DNA of 64,000 nt from Chiridota heheva. Lineage: Eukaryota > Echinodermata > Holothuroidea > Apodida > Chiridotidae. This document shows, one piece after another, positions 1 through 11,990 of this stretch (positions are counted from its first letter, which is position 1; every line of letters begins with the position of its first letter). The DNA lies in NCBI GenBank assembly GCA_020152595.1, contig JAIGNY010001753.1:471001-535000 (forward strand). Direction: 5' to 3'. A model generated the notes under the pieces. That model was not told where the DNA came from. It searched no databases and saw only the letters and a program-made list of their open reading frames with translations. The position numbers were made by a program, and so were the translations under genes.

Positions 1-359
1 CTGACATAAGTCTTTAATCCCTTTTAAACATCCTTGTAAATCTTTTGTGTGCGTGAAGCCACAGCAAAACAAACTTTGATGATTAAAACACAAAAGATTT
101 GATCTCATTGTCCCTGCGAAACGTTGAACATATTTTTCTGGTTCGTAACCACTGATAAACTACTTGAAGTGGACAACTTAAGCTGGTTATTGAACGAGAT
201 TTCCTTTATTCTTAACAATAGTTAATCCGATCACTTTGTACACGATGGATGGCGTGAACAGTGTGATGCAGGGAATCGCATGAAACATTCATTCTTGCTA
301 GCGTTACAGTTCACATTCCTCAAAAATTGTTATGAATTTTATTGCTCTTTCCCACCTGA

Positions 360-470
360 GATTTGGTGGCTTAAAATTTATTTGATATTTTAGGACAGTA
401 GTAAAACAGAATCTGTTAAAAGAACTATAAATAATCACCTGAAGAAATTTTGGGGAAAAAATTAATTAGT
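360..470. mobile_element. Partial copy of the TTAA MITE family (copy A)
   Basis: About 110 bp match the interior of the MITE family found complete at 36341-36905 and 38829-39375. Shared words include GGCTTAAAA, a stretch reading AGTAAAACAGAATCT and the following CACCTGAAGAAA. Neither terminal inverted repeat is recognisable, so this is an internal fragment or a strongly decayed copy. It carries no coding capacity. Confidence 0.55.
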
Positions 471-499
471 AATCAAGTTAAATAAATTTACTTTAAAAC

Positions 500-1350
500 A
501 CATCAAAAAAGCTGTCAGAATTTAGCCAAGCAAAACCAGGTGTATTTGAAATTTGACTTGGTTCATATTTATGAGAGGGCCACTGGTACTAATCACAAGC
601 CAAGAAGTACATACAGGCCTGAGAATCTTCTTATCAGTACCTCCCCCAACCCCAATAGGTCGTGATGTTGCTTGCAAGCTGAGTCACGTTATCCAATGAA
701 AAGTATATTATGATTGTTATACGTCCCACTCAGATACTTTATTGCCAGTATATATGCCATATTATTTTTTAAGTGGCATTTAATAGGGCTTACTGTAAAT
801 TCCATCAAGTGTTCGTATTGTCACAAGTGTGTGTCTGATCTCAGTTAAGTGGTGTTGTTCAGGCTAAGAGTACAGTGGACATGAGAGTGTGTACACTCTA
901 TAAACACCTTGTAACACACATGGTGCTGAAGATTTGTTTGAAACCGAAAATGGTTATTTAGTATTTATACATATCTTTGCAACTGTGTGTTCTTGTTTGA
1001 ACTGTCTCTAGTGTTTTTGTCTCACATAATTTGGCACTAAATACTCTTGCAAATTGTACTGATCATGGCAATCTGCTTTGTACATTACAATGTGGCTCAT
1101 ATTTTCTAGCATTGAACATGCAGTACCAGTAAGTTGAGTTTACGTGATGTAGGGTTGTTTATCTGCACTGATCATATTATATCTGCATATATATCATACT
1201 ATATATATATCTGCATTAGCTCATATTATCTAGCATTGAACGTGCAGTACCAGTAAGCTGAGTTTTTTAGGGTTCTTTATCTGCATAGCCACAGTGTAAT
1301 TTGCTACAGATGTTATATTTATAGCCAAGAATTTGAGATAAAAAAGACTA
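500..1350. other. AT-rich non-coding stretch
   Basis: No coding frame, RNA gene or tandem array was found. A stretch of about 60 bp containing TAGCATTGAAC and GCAGTACCAGTAAG occurs twice (about 1107-1137 and 1229-1260), a small local duplication around a TATATA run. The right edge is the left arm of the DNA transposon. Confidence 0.6.
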
Positions 1351-1780
1351 AACCTGGAAATAGCTGGTTACAAGCTGATTTTTTTAGGATTAGAATTATG
1401 TGTGAAATTACATACCAAAAGTTCCTGTAAATCCTCCTTAAGATTTCCCAGAAATCTAAGATGGCGTCCAAAATGGCCGCCATTTTAAATTTGTATCCCA
1501 ACTTTGTATCCAGGGAGCTTATGAATAAAATAATAAGTGTCTAAACATATGTTTTAAGGGACAAGTAATCCATTGAAAGCATATCATTTAAGAGGTTATA
1601 ACATCCCAAATTACCAAAACCAAGATGGCGTCCAAAATGTCCGCCATTTTATCTATTTTTACCATAATTGCGGAATGTAACAAATATCAACACAGTGTCA
1701 AAACATGTTCTAAATTGGCAGAAGGAATCCATTGAAATATTTGGTTCATATGGTCCTAAACATCCAATCATAAATAATAA
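1351..1780 (+). repeat. Left inverted-repeat arm with subterminal direct repeats
   Basis: The arm is built of repeats about 165 bp apart. AAGATGGCGTCCAAAATG followed by CCGCCATTTTA occurs at about 1458 and again at about 1622. A block starting GTGTCTAAACATATG (about 1536) has a weaker echo starting AGTGTCAAAACATG (about 1696). The right arm carries matching inverted blocks. Subterminal repeats are usual transposase-binding substrates; that role is inferred here. Confidence 0.65.
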
Positions 1781-1845
1781 CCCTACACAAATCATTACCC
1801 CAAACCTATAAGCCCAACAGGAAAATCATTCTTTGTGGCAAAAAC

Positions 1846-4800
1846 TACACACGAAAAAGTTCCATAGCAGCTGAAAAAAGGTCTGCCAATCTTGAACAAA
1901 AAGTAGAAGTACCTCAACTAAGGTCAAGTACTTCTCGGACATTTGACATAAAAAAATATTGTATGTTCTGTTTGGAGCCTGTCAAATTAGACATTAAGAA
2001 ACCATATAAAAGAAGGAGAGTAGTAAGCAACCTTGGACATTCAAGCAACAGTATTAAAATGTGCAATAAAAAAAACAAGACCACTGGGGCAATGTTGTTG
2101 CAGAACGTCTACAACAGACATATGACCTTGTAGCAGCGGAGGCTAAGTCTCATTGAAAGTGTGCCTAATTATTTCTTAAAACAGAGTGAGGAAAGGCCAA
2201 ATGATAATTTGTGGGAGGAAGCATTTAAGAAAGTTTGCGAGTTTTAGGTGATAATGATGAGTGTCAATACTCAGTGCAGGAGCTTCTAGAATACATGAGC
2301 TTGTTCTTGGATGGATTTGAAGGATACTCAGTGAAGCAATTCAAGGCCAAACTGAAAGAACATTACGGTGATGATAGTAGTTGTAACCAGTATTACTGGA
2401 AAACCAAGTGTCATAAGTTTCCGTGACTCAACACACAGGATCCTCCATAAAAAGTGGATTACTGATAAGGTGATTTATGTGAATCGTCAAAGTACCACTA
2501 CACCACAGAGGTCTGTCACGGAGGTCTGTCACGGAGGTCTATCATGGAGGTCTGTCACGGAGGTCTATCACGGAGGTCTGTCACGGAGGTCTGTCACGGA
2601 GGTCTGTCACGGAGGTCTGTCACGGAGGTCTGTCATGGAGGTCTGTCATAGAGGTCATGCTCTCACCTCTATTGCTTGGTATAGCTGTGTATATACACCG
2701 CATTTATGCCTCCCGTGAACTGATTGACATTCTTAGCAGCATTTGCTTTGCAGATAACTACAGAGGTGCAGCGGTTTGAGCAAGCTCTTAAGTCAGATAG
2801 TGACCTGTCATTTGACCTGAATGATTGCACAGTTTGTGTTTGATAACGCTGACTTCAATGTAGCTACAGTTACGGGACACAACACTTTTCATACTATGGG
2901 TGGCATAGCTTGTGAAACACCATCTAGTATTGTAAATAGCTCACCTATCAATTGTGAAGTAAAGTAAAGCTGCACTCTGCTGAAATCACTGTTGCCTTTG
3001 GACAAGTTCCTATGAAGAGGTATAGCAGCCAGGTGTTCCAGGTCTACAGTCTGTTACAATGGAGCCCCTTTAGATTTCTAGCCAAGAACCATCATGCCTA
3101 GGATCAGCAGTTGCCCTAGATGCCCTGTGGGTGTGTTGCTGCATTTTAGAAATATCCCCATGCCCCTCATGGAGTAGCTTTATGACTGTGGCAATGACGA
3201 ACGATCAGCTTGAAAGAAACAGAATCATAACTCTTCCCTTCAGCAACCTGGATCCAATCAATCTAATCACTATCTACTCTGCTATATGCTTTGCTCAAGA
3301 GCAGTGTAAAAACATGACTTTCAGGTATGCCCAGTTACATCTGACCAGCCTTTATACATTAAAGCTGGGAGATTGTAGCTGCTGCAAAAGATCTACACAA
3401 AGTCGTTGTGCGCCTTCATGAATTCCATCTCCTGATGTCTTATCTCAGCAGCATTGAGCAGATTATGTCTGGAAGTGAAATAGCGGAGCTTTGGGAGTCG
3501 GTGTACGTAAAAGGATCCGTTGTACACATGTTAACTGGCCATGCCTTCACTCGTGAACTCAGTGCTCATGTTCTTACATCATCAGCCTTCATTTGTGTTT
3601 TAATGGGTACACCTGGTTCCTTGGACAGCATAGACATAGAGAACCTTTCACAAAGGCCTTCTTAACCAACACTTAATGCCCCTGAAGTAGCTGAGGAGGA
3701 GACTTTAAAGTGTTTAACCAACTCATATCAACATTACTTGGCCAAACAGTAAGTCAGAGCAAGACTGGAAAACTCTGGGTGCAGTATATCCGGCAAGTGG
3801 CACTCATTCAACCCTTCATTTGTGCTGAAAGGACGGGTGAATGGAAACTTCACCTCTACTGTTTGAGATAAATGATTCACATTTCATGTCGCAGGTCACC
3901 ACCATTACGCAAAGGCTGTATCAACAACAAATGGAAGCTTCAGAGCAGACAATGCCAGTTGTGGAGTACAAAGTCTTTACAGAGAAGGGATACTTCACTA
4001 TCCGTCATCTTGATCAATTCTGAAGTGAAATTTTTTCAAACCAGACCATTGAGCAGTTATTAATGTGAATGCTGAAAATATCTGGAGGAATGACTCATGG
4101 CCATGGTATCACAGATAGTACATTAACAAAGTGGGTCCATGCATTACCTCGCTGCATTCCTGCCTGTCGGGCACTGGAGCGGTTCACTGCCACATCTGAG
4201 CAACAAAGAGACCTTTGTTCTAGTACCCAGTCCAGGGACAACAGACATCAGTGTGACTTTTTACAGTGGCTACAGGCACATCCACCATTTGCTGGATACG
4301 AACCAGATTGTCTAGTTTCCATATCAATTGAAATTATTGCAGATGCATCAGTCAACTGCGATGATGCGGTAAATATTTGTCACACTACGTTGCAATGATA
4401 AGGTGGATACAATCAGTACCAAGAAAAAGATTGTCAAAATCACAGGACAGAACACAGAAGTCAACGCAAGTTTGATATTCTACAGAATTATGTGTGTTCT
4501 TAATAAAAGTTCTTAGATAAAAGCGTTCTCCGCTTTCGAGCTTGCTTCTCAACCACCTTCCCTCTTCCATGATGGTGTAATGCGGAAGACTGCAAAGAGT
4601 TTTCTTGGTGTCCATTTGAAATCTTTTGTTGCACAGCAATCCAACGTATCATGGACTTGGTTTTTCACTTTAGATGGTGGCACCTACTTCAAATTGTCAC
4701 TTGGCATCATCCGTCAACCTATGGTGATGTACGTCAGTCATATATACCGTACATCCTGAAGCATTATGGTATTGGATCAACAGTGGTTTTTGATGGTTAT

Positions 4801-5600
4801 GGCAGCACCATGCTTTGATGAAGGTAGCTCAGCACAGGCGGAGAGCTTAGAAGTGTACATTCGGTGAGGTCATATTTGATAATAACACAGCAATTATCCT
4901 CCTCAATCAGCATTCTTGACAAACAGTGTGAATTCAAAATCTGTGGTAAGCAGGCAGAGGCAGATGCAGATTCACTAATTGTGTCCACAGCACTTGCCAT
5001 AGCAGAGTCAGTAGAGCTGCCACTTGTTGTAGGAACAGACACTGACTTATTGGTCATGCTTATGGCTCGGGCAACTACTTCTACTATTGTGTACATGTTA
5101 TACCGCAGCAACCCGATAACCTTGTACAACAAACATGAAATTCAGCTGGCGATCGGAGACTGCAGCCACGCATTGATGGTTATAAATGCTATAACAGGAT
5201 GTGATACTGTTTCTGCCATCTATCATCAGGGCAAACACAAGGCATTTAATCTTGTGCACAAAAAACAGAACTATGATCAGTTGGACACGTTCACAAAGGC
5301 TGAATGCACACGTGCAGAGGTGAAAGAAACAGGAGAAAGTTTCATTCTCAAGTACGGAGGAGCAACTTGTAATCTCTGGATGAATACCGCCATATAGCAT
5401 ATAAACAAGTGATTGGTATGAGTTCCCTTAGTTCATCATTCCAGCTGGCAAGCTTACCCCCAACTAGTGCTGCAGCAAAGCAACATTCCTACACCGCACT
5501 CTAATACCTCACACTTCAACAATAGACGGGAAATCCTCTGCCTCCAACAGACTGGGGATGGCGATCACAGGATGGTACTCTTGCAAGTGGAAATGGTGGA
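1846..5600 (+). pseudogene. Broken transposon gene: cysteine knuckle, central region, FEN/XPG-like nuclease
   Basis: Fragments in changing frames follow the order of a large transposon-associated family that is widespread in invertebrates (recognised from general knowledge). A CxxC element reading YCMFCLEPV is near 1963. VAERLQQTYDLVAAEAKSH (about 2096-2155) is followed at once by a stop. Next come ECQYSVQELLEYM (2250-2300), EVQRFEQALKSDSDLSFDL (2764-2820), FDNADFNVATVTGHNTFHTM (about 2841-2900), IITLPFSNLDPINLITIYSA (about 3227-3285), FHLLMSYLSSIEQIMSGSEI (3423-3485) and GHAFTREL (about 3538-3560). The C-terminal half has four acidic motifs in FEN order: VVFDGYGS (4784-4807), QAEADADSLI (4951-4980), GTDTDLLVML (5032-5061) and GCDTVSAIYHQGK (5200-5235). 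A tail with SLPPTSAAAKQHSY and DWGW follows. The longest intact piece is 4864-5397 (177 codons). Stops, frameshifts and a tandem array at 2508 make it non-functional. Confidence 0.75.
2508..2650. repeat. 13-bp minisatellite (11 copies) inside the transposon gene
   Basis: Eleven head-to-tail copies of GAGGTCTGTCACG with few substitutions (CATG, ATC and CATA variants). It sits between two conserved coding pieces of the transposon gene, ending near 2500 and resuming near 2715. It therefore expanded within, or replaced, coding sequence. Its 143 bp is not a multiple of three, so it shifts the frame. Confidence 0.9.
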
Positions 5601-5829
5601 AAATTCTTAATGTGAATTTTCTAAGAACAGGTGATTCATATCTTCCAATCTTCTTTGAACAAAAAAATGTCCATAGGGAGAAAAAATCTGACGTGTCTCC
5701 TTCTTTCCATTGTAAAAGTTTCACTTTTCAAAAAATCACCTCATTTAGGTGGGTCACAGTTTCTATAAATTAACAGATTATAAGAAAGGTTACAAACGTA
5801 TTTGATGTGTACAAAGGTGTATGAGGGGA

Positions 5830-6282
5830 TTTTGTGATAATCATATGCTATATTGTGAGACCTGGTTGGCAGAGTTTTGGACGGCATTTTGGTCATTTTG
5901 GTTGGTGCCTTATCGTTTTGTAACCTCTTAGTATTTTTTTTGATGGATTCTTTGTTCATTAGAACATATTGTTGGTCATTTTTTTGATTTTGTTTTTTGT
6001 ATTGTGAACTTGTCAGGTATAAATGATATAAAAAAAATAAAAAAATGGTGTCAAAAATGATGTCATCTTAGTTTTGGTCATTATGAGATGTTATAACCTC
6101 TTAGTGATGCTTCCAAGTGGATTACTTGTCCCTTAAAACATATGTTTAGACACTTATTTCTTACTTATCACCTTTCTGGATGCAAAGTTATGATAAGATT
6201 TTCAGGAGTTATAGTATGTAATTCTACACATAATTTTGACCTATCCTGAAAAAAGCAGCTTGTTACCAGCTATTTCCAGGTT
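5830..6282 (-). repeat. Right inverted-repeat arm of the DNA transposon
   Basis: This is the reverse complement of the left arm. The best-aligned part is 6087-6282, holding GATGTTATAACCTCTTA, GGATTACTTGTCCCTTAAAA and CCAGCTATTTCCAGGTT. A second, more diverged block at about 5870-5935 repeats the GTAACCTCTTAGTA motif and a relative of the GGCGTCCAAAATG motif read in reverse. Confidence 0.65.
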
Positions 6283-7690
6283 ATTTCTGCTTGGGTGGTA
6301 TATGATGAAGGGATTAACCTCATTTTCATTGTGTGTAACTGATTGTATGCCTTTTGTGTGCATTATCTTTTTACATAATTTATAATTTCAGTTTCTAAGC
6401 ACTATTTCCTGATTACCTATAAACATAATTTTTGCTCATGTACAATCTGAATGGTATTTATTTCCTGATGGTTGTTATTGGGAGGCCAGTTGCCTAGCTG
6501 GAAACCCAGTGGGTGCAGGGATACCAGCCTGATACAAGTGGTTTGGTTGCCATGACAATATATTTGTGATATTATCACATATTTTAAAAGTTACTAAAAT
6601 GTGAGCTCGATTTTAGCTCACAGTTTGTTAAGCTTGCACGGTTTTGCCTTGACGTGACACCGGTCGGTTTCCAAAACAAAAACCGTTTTAACTGGAGAAC
6701 CAGTTTTCACCGGAAAACTGGTTTTTACCCGTAATGTTAATAAGTCCTGAACATAAAGTGCATTACAGTCACTGCATGCACTGTTATATGATAGCAGTTA
6801 CGATGTTTGTATTACAGTATTATCTGTAAATAATGTTAAAAATGATAACGGATGAATTGATGAATAAAATATATTAATAAACTTTAGTGTTGTTTGCGTG
6901 TAAAGTGATTTTATTACCCCATTTGCTCCTCAAATGATGCAGATTTTTCCCCTTTTGCCAGTCTAGGTCCAAAAAGCATTAAACAGTTCCACAATGTCCT
7001 AAGCCCAGTTCATAAAAAAGTTATGAAAAAGACTGTGTCGACAGGCCATTTATATGCTCTTATTTGCTCACGGTTTCTATTCATAGAGATGATATCAATT
7101 TTCTTGCATGTAAAAAAGAAAAGAAATTTGTTGGATACTTGTAAAACAGATACAAATTTAGCCAGATCTAAATGCATCATCTTATGATGTGATGCTAGCC
7201 ATCGTATACTTGATCATGCAGTACAATTTTTGCTGATTTGCATATAGCCTAACGTTACAATGGGAAAATCTTAGTTGAGATCCCACCCACCTGATACTCA
7301 ACATTTCTGTGAAACATTAACCTTAAAAAAAAATTTATAATAATAAAATCATTAATCTTGCATACCTCTCTGTTGTTTTTCAAGTTCAGTAATCATTCTT
7401 GCTATGCTTTTAATTTAAATTGGCCTCTTTTGTGCATCGCGGTGGCATTTTTAATTATAGTTAAGCCATCAAATTTGGTCCTACCCTACAGCCTTATAAG
7501 GTATTCCCCAAAATTGCATGAACGGGAGTGTACAGAAAAGAAAATGCCAGCTAATGAACAGTGTCCCACTCCCCATCAAATTTGTATTTTGATCAAAATG
7601 AAAAAAATATAAGTGTATACCCTGCAATTTCTATACAAATGATACGATATATGATGATTGAATACATCATAATTGAAAATTAAACTGAAT
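6283..7690. other. AT-rich non-coding stretch with one hairpin
   Basis: No coding frame or tandem array. A perfect 11-bp inverted repeat (AACCAGTTTTC / GAAAACTGGTT, 6698-6708 and 6713-6723, 4-nt loop) lies in a local cluster of ACCGGTTTT-like words. At 6605-6630 GATTTTAGCTCACAGTTTGT resembles one unit of the 46-bp array at 9953. Short open frames here (for example 7358-7612) show no family resemblance. Confidence 0.6.
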
Positions 7691-7699
7691 TTCATTGTA

Positions 7700-8028
7700 T
7701 TCACTTAATTTGTCCCATATACCAGAACACCTCTTTCCTCCACCATTTCCGATCTTTTCAAGAACATTCTACCTCCAACTTCATCACCTTTCTCTGCAAC
7801 AGCAATTTATTCCACCTGATCTAAACCTCCCTTTCCTTCCCGTCTCTGCCTTACCTTCCTCACCTTCATTTATTATAGTCTTAACTTCTTTTTGTATTCA
7901 CCTTCTATCCCTCCTTTCCTCTATCCCTCCTCTCTGTCCTAACTCGGGCACCTTAGTTTTTAACACCCTCTTGGCACATTTGACTGACTGTCGCGGTGCC
8001 GTTAAACATCAACAAACCAAACCAAACA
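7700..8028 (+). mobile_element. LINE 3' untranslated end
   Basis: A pyrimidine-rich stretch ends in TGTCGCGGTGCCGTTAAAC and then ATCAACAAACCAAACCAAAC. The same terminal motif and CAAA-type tail close the better preserved LINE at 12189-13018 and recur at 48351-48406. Only the 3' UTR is present here, so this is a 5'-truncated insertion. Confidence 0.65.
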
Positions 8029-9400
8029 TCGTATTCCATACTTAAACAGGACCTTATTTCAGCAATGCACTATAAAAACATTTTATTCTTACAACACGGC
8101 CACTCACCCAAGTAAAATCAATTCTTCAGCACTCTGTAGATAAGATTTTGAGTTCTATATTGATTTAAAACACTTCAATAATAAGCAATATTCTTGGTCA
8201 CTCAGAATTGTATAAAAGGCAAAGCTCATCCATAATTGAACATTCTGTTTGTTCTTTCTACTTATGAAACGAAATGATGTGCAGAGTGGAATGCAGAGAT
8301 AATATTATTAATTTATGCATACCCAACAGGCCATCACCTAACACAAAAAACTTATATAAACTACCTCCACTTTGAACCAATGAAATCATTTGAACTTGTA
8401 CCCCAAGTGAATCACACCTGCCATGGGTCAATTACATACACACGTGATTGGTACGGAAGATTCCATCGCTAGTGCAATTATGAGTAAACATAATTACGGA
8501 GAACGGAAGAAATTTTTCAAAACAAAATGCATGAAATCCTTCGTTCTTTTTTAAATCTGAACAATTTTGATAAGGACAATTCAAAAGTATAAGTTACATA
8601 TGAAAATGAGATCAGACTGGAAAAGAAACTATTTGAGTACATGAATGGTTGTTTTCTCTTGTGCTCTCATTGTGAATCATATAGCAGCTTCCTGATAAGT
8701 AATACTGATAACACGGGGATAATTTATCTTTGCATCTTGTTATTCCCGGGCCATAACGATAACGAATTTCACTCCTCTAAGCCATGCTGTTTTATAGGAC
8801 AGTTTCCCAGAATCAAACTTTAAAACTGTCGAAGATATGATACTCAGCGTCAAGGAACAAATTATCGGCAAGTGAAAAAGATGTGAAATCCCGCTAGCTT
8901 GTTGTTTGGTGCGTGGGAAAAAATCACCTCTTGTACTGATTTACAAACAGTGGGAATAAAGTTAACTTTTTTGACCAATGACGGCACTGAAGTCATGCTC
9001 ATAAGTCATGATATTCATTCACAAGTTTTATAACCAGGGACTGTCGCGCCTATACACAATGTGTTGTAAATTGAAGTTAATGGAGTCTGGATGTGGTCTT
9101 GCACATGTAGGGCGGGGATGGTTGTGAATTTATAAGTGAATGGTCTTGCGATGTGGTATTGTTATCGCCCGGACTTACAATAGATTGAAAAAGTATTTTA
9201 CAAAACAAAAGAACTTGGGAGAAAATGTTCAGGGTTAAATTAAGAAGGGATTATAAAGAAATGACGGTGCAGTTATTTTGTTTGTGGAAATATTAGCCCA
9301 GAAAGAAGACAGAAAGAGACATTATTGAGCAGAATTGAGCCTGTTATTACAGGTACATGTAATATTCATGACTGCATTTTCAAACATTCTTATTTCTCAA
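8029..9400. other. AT-rich non-coding stretch
   Basis: No coding frame, RNA gene, tandem array or recognisable element end was seen. The 60-codon open frame at 8641-8823 has no repeat, motif or splice context to support it. Confidence 0.55.
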
Positions 9401-9755
9401 TTGTATTATTGATTAATTTTGCATAGATATCACATACTAATCGTAATATTGATTAATTCTGCATAAATATCACATACTAATAATATTATTAATTAGATCT
9501 GCATAAATATCACATATTAATCATATTATTGATTAAATCTGTATAAATATTACATATAAATCGTATTATTGATTTAATCTGCATAAATATCACATATTAA
9601 TAGTATTATTGATTTAATCTGACTGAATAAATATCACATATTAATTGTATTATTGATTTAATCTGCATAAATATCACATACTAATCGTATTATTGATTAA
9701 ATCTGCATAAATATCACATATTAATCGTTTATTGATTTAATCTGCATAAATATCA
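9401..9755. repeat. 40-bp AT-rich minisatellite (about 9 copies)
   Basis: Units of about 40 bp carry ATTATTGATTAAATCTG followed by CATAAATATCACATA. GCATAAATATCACAT recurs at about 9421, 9461, 9501, 9581, 9665 and 9705, with diverged copies between. There is one small insertion (ACTGA) near 9620. No coding potential. Confidence 0.85.
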
Positions 9756-9952
9756 AAAGATACTTCAAAATACCTTCTTACACAAAGCATGAACTTTCTT
9801 TGTATTGAAATCAAACCAAAATTATTTTTTTTGCAGTGATTTTGTTTTTCGGTACTTCTGTTTTTTCTAGTTTTTTTTTATAAAACATAAATCAGAGACT
9901 TCAGCCGTAATTTTGCGAAAGCGGTTTGAGTTACAAAACCGGTAGATCATGC

Positions 9953-11353
9953 AAGCTTACTGTTTGTCCGCATCTTGCGATCAGCTATTTGATTTAAGCT
10001 GACTGTTTGTATGCATCTTACGGTCACCTCGTTGATTTTAGCTCACTGTTTGTATGCATTTTTCGGTCAGCTCATTATTCATTTAAGCTCACTGTTTGTA
10101 TGTATCTTGCGGTCACCTTATCGTTGATTTTAGCTCACTGTTTGTATGCATCTTACGGTCAGCTCACTGTTGATTTTAGCTCACTGTTTGTATGCATCTT
10201 ACGGTCAGCTCATCGTTGATTTTAGTTCTCTGTTTGTATGCATCTTATGGTCACCTCGTTGATTTTAGCTCACTGTTTGTATGCATTTTTCGGTCAGCTC
10301 ATTATTCATTTAAGCTCACTGTTTGTATGTATCTTGCGGTCACCTTATCGTTGATTTAGCTCACTGTTTGTATGCATCTTACGGTCAGCTCACTGTTGAT
10401 TTTAGCTGACTGTTTGTATGCATTTTACGGTCAGCTCATCGTTGATTTTAGTTCTCTGTTTGTATGCATCTTACGGTCACCTCGTTGATTTTAGCTGACT
10501 GTTTGTATGCATTTTTCGGTCAGCTCATTATTCATTTAAGCTCACTGTTTGTATGTATCTTGCGGTCACCTTATCGTTGATTTAGCTCACTGTTTGTATG
10601 CATCTTACGGTCAGCTCACTGTTGATTTTAGCTGACGTGTTTGTATGCATCTTACGGTCAGCTCATCGTTGATTTTAGTTCTCTGTTTGTATGCATCTTA
10701 CGGTCACCTCGTTGATTTTAGCTCACTGTTTGTATGCATTTTTCGGTCAGCTCATTATTCATTTAAGCTCACTGTTTGTATGTATCTTGCGGTCACCTTA
10801 TCGTTGATTTTAGCCCACTGTTTGTATGCATCTTACGGTCAGCTCACTGTTGATTTTAGCCCACTGTTTGTATGCATCTTACGGTCAGCTCATTGTTGAT
10901 TTTAGCTTACTGTTTGTATGCATCTTACGGTCATCTCGTTGATTTTAGCTTACTGTTTGTCCGTATCTTACGGTCACCTCGTTGATTTTAGCTCACTGTT
11001 TGTATGCATCTTGTGGTCAGCTTATCGTTGATTTTAGCTCACTGTTTGTATGAATCTTGTGGTCAGCTCATCGTTGATTTTAGCTCACTGTTTGTATGAA
11101 TCTTGTGGTTAGCTCATTGTTGATTTTAGCTCACTGTTTGTATGAATCTTGTGGTCAGCTCATTGTTGATTTTAGCTCACTGTTTGTATGCATCTTACGG
11201 TCAGCTCATCGTTGATTTTAGCTCACTGTTTGTATGAATCTTGTAATTAGCTCATTGTTGATTTTAGCTCACTGTTTGTATGGATCTTGTGGTCAGCTCA
11301 TTGTTGATTTTAGCTCACTGTTTGTACGCGTCTTGCGGTTAGCTCATTGTTGA
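9953..11353. repeat. 46-bp minisatellite (about 31 units) with a five-unit higher-order repeat
   Basis: Each unit has GCTCACTGTTTGTATGCA, then TCTTACGGTCAGCTCA, then a T-rich GTTGATTTTA. Unit length varies through small indels. The variant word CGGTCAGCTCATTATTC appears at 10064, 10291, 10517 and 10744. This gives a 226-227 bp higher-order period of five units, with at least four copies. Open frames of 70-84 codons over it simply read the repeat. Confidence 0.92.
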
Positions 11354-11990
11354 CCCATACAAGCGCTCTATAAATGTCAATGATTGATTGGAAGACGGGT
11401 TTATATTCAATTGCAATCTTACTATCTTATCTTCTTATGAATTTTTGAGCTTAAAGGGAGCTTGCTACTGTATGTGTGTTCAAAATTATCATGTCTGACA
11501 CATAAATTAAGCTATTTATTGAATTGTCTTTTAAGAAGAACATTGAGCATTAAATTCCGAAATTTGATTCTTTTTATTTTGAAAATATATGTAAATTTCA
11601 ACAGTTCCCTTTATGGGAATTGTGGAGGTAGAATTTATACGCCTTACAAAAAGTGAGGATCTATTTGTCCAGGTTCCCTAGATGCAACAATAGGTTATTG
11701 CATATCATTATGCTACTAAATCGTGCCCTGGCTCCTGGTGATGGTATGCACCTCTCATGTGAAAATTCAATAGAAATAATATTACACAAGGGTATATGGA
11801 GGACCTGCCCAAGTGCCCCCCTCATTAAGTGTTTGTACCCCCTCTCCCCTGCAAAAAGTCTTGACTTATGGGCTTGCGGACAGCCTGTAATTTGAACGTA
11901 TTGTCCCATTGACTTTTCTGTACATGTGCAGTCCCTGTAAATTATGTATGTCTACCCTGACCTGCAGTATAAAGATATGGGGTAACTACT
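11354..11990. other. Non-coding stretch between array and SINE/LINE composite
   Basis: Mostly unique AT-rich sequence. The open frames on both strands between 11653 and 11909 overlap each other and show no family features. The right edge is a 12-bp target-duplication copy at 11991-12002. Confidence 0.5.

Larger units (their letters stand above)
1351..6282 (+). mobile_element. Degenerate DNA transposon with long inverted repeats and a FEN/XPG-like nuclease gene
   Basis: The sequence from 1351 rightwards (AACCTGGAAATAGCTGG) reappears inverted ending at 6282 (CCAGCTATTTCCAGGTT). The two arms stay alignable for roughly 250-400 bp, sharing AATTATGTGTG, GTCTAAACATATG, TTTTAAGGGACAAGTAATCC and AGAGGTTATAACATC. 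Between them lies one broken gene on the + strand (1846-5600) whose successive pieces follow the order of a single protein family. The outer edges are fuzzy and I could not settle a target duplication. A FEN/XPG-like nuclease inside a long-TIR DNA transposon recalls the Academ superfamily; that name is an inference from general knowledge. The copy is inactive, because the gene has many stops and frameshifts. Confidence 0.75.

Noticed and set aside
6605-6630. A displaced unit of the 46-bp array
   Set aside because: Similarity is limited to about 20 bases (GATTTTAGCTCACAGTTTGT). It may be chance or an ancestral seed, which is not enough to call a repeat.
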